Part shown: piece by piece, positions 1-5,799 of the stretch
Layout: every line of letters begins with the position of its first letter
Numbering within the stretch: position 1 is the stretch's first letter
Assembly: GCA_029960865.1 (NCBI GenBank)
Contig: JASBVX010000021.1
Span: 1 to 11,505, forward strand
From: Bacillota bacterium
Lineage (GTDB): Bacteria > Bacillota > Sulfobacillia > RBS10-35
DNA length: 11,505 nt
Direction: 5' to 3'
The notes under the pieces: generated by a model
Told to the model about the DNA's origin: nothing
The model's database searches: none
What the model saw: only the letters and a program-made list of their open reading frames with translations
Made by a program: the position numbers and the translations under genes

Positions 1-648
1 GAGGAGGGGAAGGCCTTGGGCGGCATCCACCTCCACGGCGCGCCCTTTGAGGAGGGGCCTGGCTTCTTCCAGGGCGGCTTCCACCAAGGCCCGGGGTTCG
101 TGCCAGTCCACGTTCAGGTGGAGCCGGCCGGCCCGCAGGCGGGTCATGTCCAAAAGGTTGTGGACGAGCCAGTTCAGGTGCTGGGTCTCCGAGAGGGCTT
201 CCTCCAGCTCCCGGCGCTGGGCGGTTCCCTCCGGGAAAGCCTCCCTTTCCTGGAGAAGGCCTGACAGGCGGCTCTGGATGGAGGCCAGGGGTGCCCGCAG
301 GGAACGGGAGATGGAATGAAAGAGGGCTTCCCGCAGCTTATCCCGCTCCTCTTCCATTTGCGCCTCCCGGGCGGCCTCGTGGAGCTGGGCCCTTTCCAAA
401 AGGACGGCGATCTGGGAGGCGAAGGCCTCCAAAAGCCGCCGTTCCACCGGTTTGGGCCCTGGACCTTCCCAGGGGAGGACCAACAGCCCGAAACGGTGGT
501 CGTTGGTCTCCAGAGGGAAGTAGAGGGGGTGCCGCCCTTCTTCCGGAAGGGAAGCCTCGGGAGGGGCTTCACCCCTCAGGAAGGCGAGGCAGCTGTTTTC
601 TTCCTCGGGGGTCAAGGGGTCGCCAAGATACCAGGTGACCCCCGCCCC
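1..648 (-). pseudogene. C-terminal part of KdpD-like sensor kinase (GAF end and HisKA-like region), out of frame with its N-terminus, partial
   Basis: This open frame continues the DUF4118 protein encoded at 612-1121 but lies one frame away. It runs without a stop to the left edge, so the ATPase domain is outside the window. It reads smoothly as the rest of a GAF-like domain (residues such as VTWYLGDPL, then HRFGLLVLPWEG) followed by a HisKA helix pair ending in NLLDMTRLRAGRLHLN, which closely resembles the KdpD pattern. The first stop upstream in this frame is at 667-669, and no ATG or GTG start precedes the conserved part, so an independent gene is unlikely. The H-box reads SISRSLRAPLASI where KdpD-type kinases have S-H-D-L-R-T-P-L. 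The phospho-accepting His is Arg (codon 304-306) and the next Asp is Ser. It is either a pseudogene, a pseudokinase with a sequencing error upstream, or a product of frameshifting. Confidence 0.75.
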
Positions 649-1121
649 GCATCCAAGAGGGCGATGCTACCCCGGACGTGGAAGCTGTATTCGATCTGGC
701 GCAGGGCGGTTTTGCTGATTTCGGTGATGCCCCGGGCGGGAGCCAGGCTGCGGGTGAATTCATAAAGGGCCAGGGTCTCGGCTTCCCGCTCCCGCAGGGC
801 CCGTACATGATCCGCCAGGCGTCCCGTGACGTTGCCTACCGCCAGCGCCACGAGAAAAAGGGCCACTGAGGTGATGACGAAGCTCTGGCGGCCGATGGCC
901 AGGGTTCCGGTCGGGGGAACAAAAAAATAGTCAAAGGCGACGATGCTTCCCACTGCCGCCAGAACGGCCGGCCCCTGGCCCCAAAGGAGCCCCGCCAGGA
1001 CGACGGAGAGGACATAGACCACGGCAACGGCGGAGGGATCATAGGAGGGGAGGACCCACTTCCCAAGGGCCGTCACCGCCACGATGACGGCCAGGGCAGT
1101 GAAGTAAGGCAGGATCTTCAA
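612..1121 (-). CDS. DUF4118 membrane sensor domain (N-terminal part of a KdpD-like histidine kinase)
   Basis: The 169-residue frame encodes the four-helix DUF4118 sensor module of KdpD: hydrophobic stretches near residues 4-24, 30-48, 51-63 and 81-99, with the characteristic FDYFFVPPTGTLAI segment at 64-76. A charged linker helix follows (about 100-117), then the start of a GAF-like domain (118-157). It ends abruptly at a TGA (612-614), just after the frame is lost in a G/C run. The reading frame switches at 639-648, and one extra G in the G4 run (645-648) would give DAGAGVTWYLGDP and rejoin the frame downstream. The cytoplasmic N-terminal KdpD and USP domains of E. coli KdpD are absent, so this is the short form. 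The TTG start at 1121 follows an in-frame TGA immediately upstream, so no longer start is possible. I see no Shine-Dalgarno site. No kdp pump genes are in view, so a role in potassium sensing is not shown. Confidence 0.85.
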   Translation of the reverse strand: MKILPYFTALAVIVAVTALGKWVLPSYDPSAVAVVYVLSVVLAGLLWGQGPAVLAAVGSIVAFDYFFVPPTGTLAIGRQSFVITSVALFLVALAVGNVTGRLADHVRALREREAETLALYEFTRSLAPARGITEISKTALRQIEYSFHVRGSIALLDAGRGSPGILATP

Positions 1122-1126
1122 TCAGG

Positions 1127-1151
1127 AGCGGCCACCCATGGGACGGCCGCT
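1127..1151. repeat. Inverted repeat in the divergent spacer
   Basis: AGCGGCC (1127-1133) and GGCCGCT (1145-1151) are perfect complements around an 11-base centre that itself contains the palindrome CCCATGGG. It lies 5 bases upstream of the TTG start of the minus-strand sensor gene, so it could be an operator or a hairpin in its 5' leader that masks initiation. No T-tract follows on either strand, so it is not a standard terminator. Confidence 0.45.
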
Positions 1152-1182
1152 TCACCCCCTTCTTGGGATGGATTCACTCCTC

Positions 1183-1211
1183 TTTGTCCTACTGGGAGGA
1201 CGAATAGTCAA
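1183..1211 (-). promoter_or_regulatory. Possible promoter for the sensor kinase, overlapping a small inverted repeat
   Basis: On the minus strand TTGACT (1211-1206) matches the -35 consensus in five of six positions. Seventeen bases further lies GACAAA (1188-1183), only a 3/6 match to a -10 box. The spacer overlaps an inverted repeat, GTCCT (1186-1190) and AGGAC (1197-1201), that could bind a regulator. The call is weak because of the poor -10. Confidence 0.25.
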
Positions 1212-1273
1212 GGCAATTCGGCAGGGCCTCCCAGCAGCAGGAGTCTTCCCGGGTCCGCCGAATATCGTTCTCC

Positions 1274-3946
1274 ATGAAAGTCCTTTTGTCATGGCTTACC
1301 GTCGCGGTGCTTCTGGTCCTTTTGGCCCTTCCCCTAGGCCCGCTCCCGCCCCTGGGTGCCACCTTCAACCCGGGCACCGGTGTGGCGGCGGCTTACGTGG
1401 ACCTCCCTTCCCAGACCCTGAAGGTGCCGGGGCTGAAAGAACCGGTGGACATCAATTATGACGCCTTCGGCATCCCCCATATCTTTGCGCGGAACGATTG
1501 GGATCTCTACCTGGCTCAGGGTTACGTGGTGGCGCGGGACCGGCTGGTGCAGCTGGACCTCATGCGGCGGATGGCGGGGGGGAGCCTGGCGGAAATCCTG
1601 GGTCCGGCGGCCCTGGAGAGCGATGTGATCCAGGGAGCCCTGGGGCTGCGGCGGGTGGCGGAGGCCACCGCGGCCCGCATGCAAAAGACCGATCCGGAGA
1701 TTTATCAGCTGGTGGATGCCTACAGCCAGGGGATCAACGCCTGGATGCGGGAGGCCAGGCGCACCCACCGGCTGCCGCCTTTCTTTCGCCTGTTGCAGTA
1801 TGAGCCGTATGAATGGTCCACCGTGGATAGTTTCTTAATCCAGCTCCTCATGGCCCAACGGCTGGGCTTCACCACCGTCCCCCTGATCTACGAAGGGGTG
1901 TCGGCGGCCCTGGGCCAGGATTTGCTGGAAACCGTAGCAACGCCGGTGCCGGTGACGGCAAGGCTTCCCTTCGTGGCCCAGCAGCCCTACCATCAAGGGC
2001 CCTTCCCCCCTGATCCTCTACCTGATGTAGGAACGTACGAAAAGCGCCGCCTGGATCTGGGAACGGGCCCGACTGTGGGGCTGGGGGAGGGGAGACCGGG
2101 CATCCCTGGGTCTGGGGCGACGGCGGTGGGGATGGCCCTGGTGGCTCAGATCTGGGAGGGGCTCGCTTTTCGGGAGGGAAACAGCGACAACTGGGCGGTG
2201 GCGCCCCAGAAGAGCGCCAGCGGCCATGCCCTTTTGGCAGGGGATCCCCATCTGGGGCTGACCCTTCCCTCCATCTGGTACGAGGTCCAGCTGAAATCGC
2301 CCACGGTGGAAGCTTATGGGGTGGGAATCCCCGGTACCCCGGGCATCATCATCGGGCGCACGCCCTACGTGGCCTGGTCGTTGACCAACACCCAAAACCA
2401 GCAGGTGTTCTATTATCGGGAGACTTTGGACGGCAGCGGGGAAAAGTACTGGCACCACGGGCAGTATAAACATTTCCAGCATGTGAAGGTGACCATCCCT
2501 GTGCGGGGCCAGAAGGAGACAGTCCTGGACATCCGCTGGTCGGTCCATGGGCCGGTCATCAGCGATCTCGGGCCCCAGTACCGGGATCGTTTCCCTTACC
2601 CGGAGGGGGATACGATTTCCTTGGCCTACACCGGCAACCTGTACTCCCTGGACGCCAAGGCCCTCTACCTTTTGATGCAGGCCAAGACGGCCGCCGATGT
2701 GAAGGAGGCCCTTCGCTGGTGGGGGGCGCCCACCCAGAACTTCGCCTATGCCACGGCCCAGGGGGACATCGGGGTGATTTCGGCGGGGTACTATCCGGTG
2801 CTGGGGCCGGATGCGGGGGACCCATGGCGGATCCTGGAGGGCTCGGGGTCCAGCGATTGGATCGGGCTGATCCCCTACGACTACATTCCCCAGACGGAGA
2901 ACCCTCCGTGGGGTTTCGTGTGGAGCGCCAACCAGCGGAACATGCCCCCCGATTATCCCTATTATGTGGGCGTTTCCGGTCTGGACTGGGATTTCGGCAA
3001 CCGCTCCCAGACCATCTATGAATTTTTGAGCCGGCCCCGGGCCCTCAACTTCGACGACATGGCCAAACTGCAGCTCTCCCTCTATAACCCCCTCGCCGCC
3101 CGCCACAGCCCCTTCCTGGTGCAGCTGGTGCGGCAGGCGCCGGGGGCTTCGGCGGCCCAAAAGGAGGCGGCCGGCATTCTGGAGCGCTGGGATTACCAGA
3201 TGAGGGCAGTCGAAGCCGGCCCGGCCATCTGGCAGAAATTCTGGGATGCTTACCTTGGGGAGATCTTCTCCCCCTGGTGGCGGTGGGGAGGGTTGAGCGA
3301 GCAGCCGGGGTTGGCCTTGCCGGCCAGCTGGCCCCCCTTGATGCAGGCGGCCGATGCCTTGGCTTATGTGGCGGCCCACCCGGAAGAGGAACCCCTGGTG
3401 GATCCCCGCCTGAAACTCTGGTTGCGGGATCCCGAGACGGGCCAAGAACGGACGGTCGAGGCACTGATGCTGAAAGCCTTGGGCACAGCCCTCGAAGAAT
3501 TGGCCAAAGAGCGGCCGGGGGTGGCCCTCAAGGATCTCCAGTGGGGCATGTTCCACACCCGTTCCGTCCCTTCCCTCCTGGAAGCCAAAGCCCTGGGGAT
3601 TTCCCCTTATCCTGCCGATGGAGGCGGGGGCGTTCCCAACTCCGACAGGGCCAGTTGGCGCCAGGTGGTGGAGATCCCCGCGGGGGGAGGAGGCTGGGCT
3701 ATGGGCATCTATCCCGGGGGCCAATCGCAGGATCCTGCCAGCCCATACTACAAGGACCAGTTCCCCCTGTGGCAGGTGGGCCGCTATGGACCCCTCCTTT
3801 TCCTCCCGGCCTTCGTGGAGGGAGGAACATTGGCGGAAGGCGTGGGCGCAGCGGGGATCCAATCCTCCGGGAGCCCGCTCATCAAGAGCCCCTTTGTGGA
3901 TGACGGCCACGCCCGGCTGATCCGGGCCGTCCGCATGATACCCTGA
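1274..3946 (+). CDS. Penicillin acylase family (S45) Ntn-hydrolase, copy 1
   Basis: The 890-residue precursor belongs to the penicillin/cephalosporin/AHL acylase family, whose members cleave themselves to expose an N-terminal Ser on the beta chain and then hydrolyse amide bonds of acylated substrates. Visible order: signal peptide or anchor (hydrophobic residues 3-21), alpha chain with the family signature AQGYVVARDRLVQLDLMRR and G-x-L-A-E-I-L-G, a variable spacer (about 250-303), then the beta chain from Ser304 in NSDNWAVAP. The oxyanion-type Asn is Asn553 in FVWSANQRN, about 250 residues after the Ser as in E. coli penicillin G acylase. The protein has no cysteine. The second position of the beta chain is Asp where the usual motif is S-N-N-W, and the preceding residue is Asn. 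The ATG lacks a clear Shine-Dalgarno site; it is supported by the signal peptide and by alignment with copy 2. Substrate unknown. Confidence 0.95.
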   Translation: MKVLLSWLTVAVLLVLLALPLGPLPPLGATFNPGTGVAAAYVDLPSQTLKVPGLKEPVDINYDAFGIPHIFARNDWDLYLAQGYVVARDRLVQLDLMRRMAGGSLAEILGPAALESDVIQGALGLRRVAEATAARMQKTDPEIYQLVDAYSQGINAWMREARRTHRLPPFFRLLQYEPYEWSTVDSFLIQLLMAQRLGFTTVPLIYEGVSAALGQDLLETVATPVPVTARLPFVAQQPYHQGPFPPDPLPDVGTYEKRRLDLGTGPTVGLGEGRPGIPGSGATAVGMALVAQIWEGLAFREGNSDNWAVAPQKSASGHALLAGDPHLGLTLPSIWYEVQLKSPTVEAYGVGIPGTPGIIIGRTPYVAWSLTNTQNQQVFYYRETLDGSGEKYWHHGQYKHFQHVKVTIPVRGQKETVLDIRWSVHGPVISDLGPQYRDRFPYPEGDTISLAYTGNLYSLDAKALYLLMQAKTAADVKEALRWWGAPTQNFAYATAQGDIGVISAGYYPVLGPDAGDPWRILEGSGSSDWIGLIPYDYIPQTENPPWGFVWSANQRNMPPDYPYYVGVSGLDWDFGNRSQTIYEFLSRPRALNFDDMAKLQLSLYNPLAARHSPFLVQLVRQAPGASAAQKEAAGILERWDYQMRAVEAGPAIWQKFWDAYLGEIFSPWWRWGGLSEQPGLALPASWPPLMQAADALAYVAAHPEEEPLVDPRLKLWLRDPETGQERTVEALMLKALGTALEELAKERPGVALKDLQWGMFHTRSVPSLLEAKALGISPYPADGGGGVPNSDRASWRQVVEIPAGGGGWAMGIYPGGQSQDPASPYYKDQFPLWQVGRYGPLLFLPAFVEGGTLAEGVGAAGIQSSGSPLIKSPFVDDGHARLIRAVRMIP

Positions 3947-3947
3947 G

Positions 3948-3954
3948 AAAGGAG
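3948..3954 (+). promoter_or_regulatory. Ribosome binding site choosing a TTG start
   Basis: AAAGGAG ends 8 bases before the TTG at 3963 but 23 bases before the next in-frame ATG (3978). Spacing favours the TTG as the start of the small membrane protein. Confidence 0.7.
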
Positions 3955-3962
3955 ATGATCCC

Positions 3963-4334
3963 TTGGGTTCGCCCAGCATGCGCAGTTTTCTCGTGGCCCT
4001 TTTGGTGGCGGTGGGCCTTTACTTTGGCTGGTGGTGGGCAGCGGTGCCCGCCGCCCTTTTGGTCCAGCTTCTCGGAGGTCGCCTTTCTCCCTTCTGGCCT
4101 TCTTTTTGGGGTACGCTGACGGCATGGGCCCTTTGGTACGCCTACCAGATCGCCTTTCATCGCGGCTGGGGAGAACTGTGGACGGTGGCCGGCCTGGCGG
4201 GGTTGCCCTCCTGGGCGGGAGCCGTGTTTGCGGCGCTGCCGGCGGTGCTGGTTTCGCTGGCGGCGGCCCTGACGGCCGTAGGGGTGGCCCAGTTTTTCCC
4301 CGCCCGGAAAGGGGTGCCGTCGCAGCCGTCGTGA
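3963..4334 (+). CDS. Small integral membrane protein of unknown function
   Basis: I do not recognise this 123-residue protein. It is very hydrophobic and rich in Trp, Ala and Leu. About three to four membrane segments are visible: roughly 8-20 and 22-37 (possibly one long hairpin around the GWWW motif), 49-66, and 84-110. The C-terminal tail is short and basic (about 112-123). It starts 16 bases after the acylase stop and ends 22 bases before coaE, so it is probably co-transcribed with both. The TTG start is chosen because AAAGGAG sits 8 bases upstream; the ATG five codons later would give a protein without the leading GSPS. No catalytic or binding motif can be seen, and a role in acylase export or envelope function would be guesswork. 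Confidence 0.75.
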   Translation: MGSPSMRSFLVALLVAVGLYFGWWWAAVPAALLVQLLGGRLSPFWPSFWGTLTAWALWYAYQIAFHRGWGELWTVAGLAGLPSWAGAVFAALPAVLVSLAAALTAVGVAQFFPARKGVPSQPS

Positions 4335-4356
4335 ATCGCTGGAAAGGTCGACTTCC

Positions 4357-4950
4357 TTGCGCCTGATAGGTCTGACAGGCGGCATCGCCGGGGGGAAGTC
4401 CACGGCCGCCAGGATCCTGGCGGGCCTGGGTCTTCCTGTGCTGGATACCGATGAGGTGGTGCATCAGCTCCTGGAGCCGGAGGGGGCCGCTTACCGTCCC
4501 GTGGTGGAGGCCTTCGGCCCCGGGATCCTGGATGAAGAAGGCCGCATCCACAGAGGCCGGCTCGGTCAGGTGGTCTTCCGGGATAAGGAGGCCCGGCGCC
4601 GCTTGGAATCCATCGTCCATCCCCTGGTGGCAAGGGAAGTCCGCCGCTGGATCCAGGAGCGGGCGCGGGAGGGGCACCGGTGGGGTGTCCTGGAGGTCCC
4701 CCTTTTGGTGGAGGCCGGATGGGACCGCTGGGTGGACGAGGTGTGGGTGGTGGATGTGGCGCCGGAGGTCCAGGTGCAGCGTCTGATGAAAGAAAGGGGC
4801 CTGTCCCGTGACGAGGCCCTGGCCCGGATCGGAGCGCAAATTTCTCGGGAGGAGCGCCGGGCCCGGGCGACCCGCATCATTGGCAACGAAGGAACGGTTG
4901 CCGAACTGGAAGAACGGTTGCGCGAGGCCTGGCAGGAGCTCCAGCGATGA
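4357..4950 (+). CDS. coaE: Dephospho-CoA kinase
   Basis: CoaE phosphorylates the 3'-hydroxyl of the ribose of dephospho-CoA with ATP, the last step of coenzyme A synthesis, in the cytoplasm. The 197-residue length is normal for the family. The P-loop is G8-G-I-A-G-G-K14-S15-T at the very N-terminus, followed by the family segments VLDTDEVVHQLL (28-39), a VFRDKEARRRLESIVHPLV block, and the LEVPLLVEAGWD motif. The C-terminal half carries the RIGAQISREERRARA and IIGNEGT segments expected of CoaE. The start is TTG at 4357: it places the P-loop at the usual distance and has GGAAAGG about 10 bases upstream; no other start in this frame fits better. The stop overlaps the next gene's ATG as ATGA, which points to translational coupling. 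From memory, coaE next to a lytic transglycosylase gene is a common arrangement in Clostridia-type Bacillota. Confidence 0.96.
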   Translation: MRLIGLTGGIAGGKSTAARILAGLGLPVLDTDEVVHQLLEPEGAAYRPVVEAFGPGILDEEGRIHRGRLGQVVFRDKEARRRLESIVHPLVAREVRRWIQERAREGHRWGVLEVPLLVEAGWDRWVDEVWVVDVAPEVQVQRLMKERGLSRDEALARIGAQISREERRARATRIIGNEGTVAELEERLREAWQELQR

Positions 4951-5498
4951 GGCCCCGCTCTTGCGCCTGGACGGCGGGGATCCTTTTGCTTCTTTTGGTC
5001 CTCGGATGGGTCTGGGTGTACCAGGGCCTCTACCCATGGCCTTACCGCCAGGAGGTGGAGGCGGCAGCGGCCCAAAGCGGCCTGTCGCCGGCCCTGATCC
5101 TGGCGGTGATGCGGACGGAATCAGGGTTTCGCAGGGAGGCCGTCAGCCGCAGCGGAGCGCTAGGCCTGATGCAGCTGATGCCTTCCACGGCAGGGGAGGT
5201 GGCCCTGCGCCATGGGTTTCCGACCCCCAGCCAGGCGCAGCTCTTCGCGCCGGAAATCAACATCCTTTTGGGTTCCCTTTACCTGGCGGATCTTTTGGAC
5301 CGATACGGCGGTTCGCTGGCGGTGGCCCTGGCGGCTTACAACGCGGGGCAACAAAGGGTCCAGGAATGGGTGGAGAGCGGTCTTTGGGACGGGGAATGGG
5401 GGACGGCCCAGCAGATCCCTTACGGAGAGACCCGCCGGTTTCTGGAGAAAGTCAGGCGTTCTCTCACCGTGTATCGCTGGCTTTACCGGCTTCCATAG
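4947..5498 (+). CDS. Membrane-anchored lytic transglycosylase (SLT family)
   Basis: This enzyme family cleaves the MurNAc-GlcNAc bond of peptidoglycan, forming 1,6-anhydro ends, outside the cytoplasmic membrane. The 183-residue protein has a single N-terminal hydrophobic anchor (about 9-26) with no lipobox, then a compact SLT domain. The catalytic Glu is Glu58 in AVMRTESGF. The family motifs GALGLMQLMPSTA, an NILLGSLYLADLL block and ALAAYNAG follow in the right order, and an IPYGETRRFLEKV segment near the end resembles the family's usual closing motif. CAGGAG lies 8 bases before the ATG, which overlaps the coaE stop by 4 bases. It is the last gene of the string that begins with acylase copy 1; a tRNA promoter starts immediately downstream. 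It probably remodels or recycles the cell wall; no partner protein is visible to narrow this. Confidence 0.93.
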   Translation: MRPRSCAWTAGILLLLLVLGWVWVYQGLYPWPYRQEVEAAAAQSGLSPALILAVMRTESGFRREAVSRSGALGLMQLMPSTAGEVALRHGFPTPSQAQLFAPEINILLGSLYLADLLDRYGGSLAVALAAYNAGQQRVQEWVESGLWDGEWGTAQQIPYGETRRFLEKVRRSLTVYRWLYRLP

Positions 5499-5506
5499 CC
5501 TCCCCA

Positions 5507-5536
5507 TTGATTTCTGCGGGCGGCCCATGCTATGAT
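5507..5536 (+). promoter_or_regulatory. Sigma-70-type promoter of the tRNA-Leu pair
   Basis: TTGATT (5507-5512) and TATGAT (5531-5536) are separated by 18 bases, and the -10 is preceded by TGC, an extended -10 signal. The 8 bases between the -10 and the first tRNA base (5545) would put transcription start at or just before the mature 5' end. It is the most convincing promoter in the window. Confidence 0.8.
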
Positions 5537-5544
5537 GCCTTCGC

Positions 5545-5632
5545 GCCGAAGTGGTGGAACTGGCAGACACGCGGTGTTCAGGGCGCCGTGAGCCTCGCGC
5601 TCGTGTGGGTTCAAATCCCACCTTCGGCACCA
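5545..5632 (+). tRNA. tRNA-Leu (anticodon CAG)
   Basis: The 88-base cloverleaf is complete. The acceptor stem GCCGAAG pairs with CTTCGGC (5622-5628), followed by the discriminator A and an encoded CCA (5630-5632). The anticodon stem CGGTG/CGCCG encloses the loop TTCAGGG with anticodon CAG at 5579-5581, reading CTG. The long variable arm typical of class II Leu tRNAs and the T-loop TTCAAAT are present. CTG is heavily used in the neighbouring genes, so this should be a major decoder. Confidence 0.97.
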
Positions 5633-5639
5633 AAGTTCG

Positions 5640-5724
5640 GCGGAAGTGCTGGAACTGGCAGACAGGCACGTTTGAGGGGCGTGTGGCGAAAGCCGTGTGG
5701 GTTCAAGTCCCACCTTCCGCACCA
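5640..5724 (+). tRNA. tRNA-Leu (anticodon GAG)
   Basis: The 85-base gene lies 7 bases after the first tRNA-Leu and is probably cut from the same transcript. The acceptor stem GCGGAAG pairs with CTTCCGC (5714-5720), then A and encoded CCA (5722-5724). The anticodon stem CACGT/GCGTG encloses the loop TTGAGGG with GAG at 5674-5676, reading CTC and, by wobble, CTT. The variable arm is long, with GGC-GAAA-GCC as its hairpin. The D-arm is almost identical to that of the upstream tRNA, which suggests the pair arose by duplication. Confidence 0.97.
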
Positions 5725-5732
5725 ATTTTGAG

Positions 5733-5755
5733 AGCCCGCCGCAAGGCGGGCTTTT
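5733..5755 (+). terminator. Intrinsic terminator of the tRNA-Leu pair
   Basis: AGCCCGCC (5733-5740) pairs perfectly with GGCGGGCT (5745-5752) across a GCAA tetraloop of the stable GNRA type, followed by four T. The eight-pair GC-rich stem begins 8 bases after the second tRNA. The T-tract is short, so some read-through into the acylase gene is possible. Confidence 0.88.
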
Positions 5756-5799
5756 CCATGGGGAAGGAATTCACCCCCCTCCCGACGAATGTTGTGGCC

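Noticed and set aside
1122..1273. T-box or other known riboswitch upstream of acylase copy 1
   Set aside because: I looked for conserved cores such as the T-box sequence and found none. Only two short inverted repeats are present, and no terminator hairpin precedes the ATG.
1138..1461. Plus-strand open frame overlapping the start of acylase copy 1
   Set aside because: Its second half is acylase sequence read in another frame, its first half is the divergent spacer, and no ribosome binding site or family resemblance is seen.
2018..3979. Long open frame (653 codons) on the minus strand opposite acylase copy 1
   Set aside because: It is the mirror of a strongly coding GC-rich gene. The product is rich in Gly, Pro, Arg and His with no recognisable domain, and a similar mirror frame (5611-7074) lies opposite copy 2, as expected from shared codon bias.
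5545..5724. tRNA-Leu genes as an integration site for a mobile element
   Set aside because: No integrase, phage gene or repeated tRNA 3' end is present in the window, and the flanking genes look chromosomal.
5551..5799. N-terminal extension of acylase copy 2 through the tRNA genes
   Set aside because: The frame is open from within the first tRNA, but it would translate two tRNAs and a terminator and bury the signal peptide 83 residues inside. The ATG at 5800 matches copy 1.
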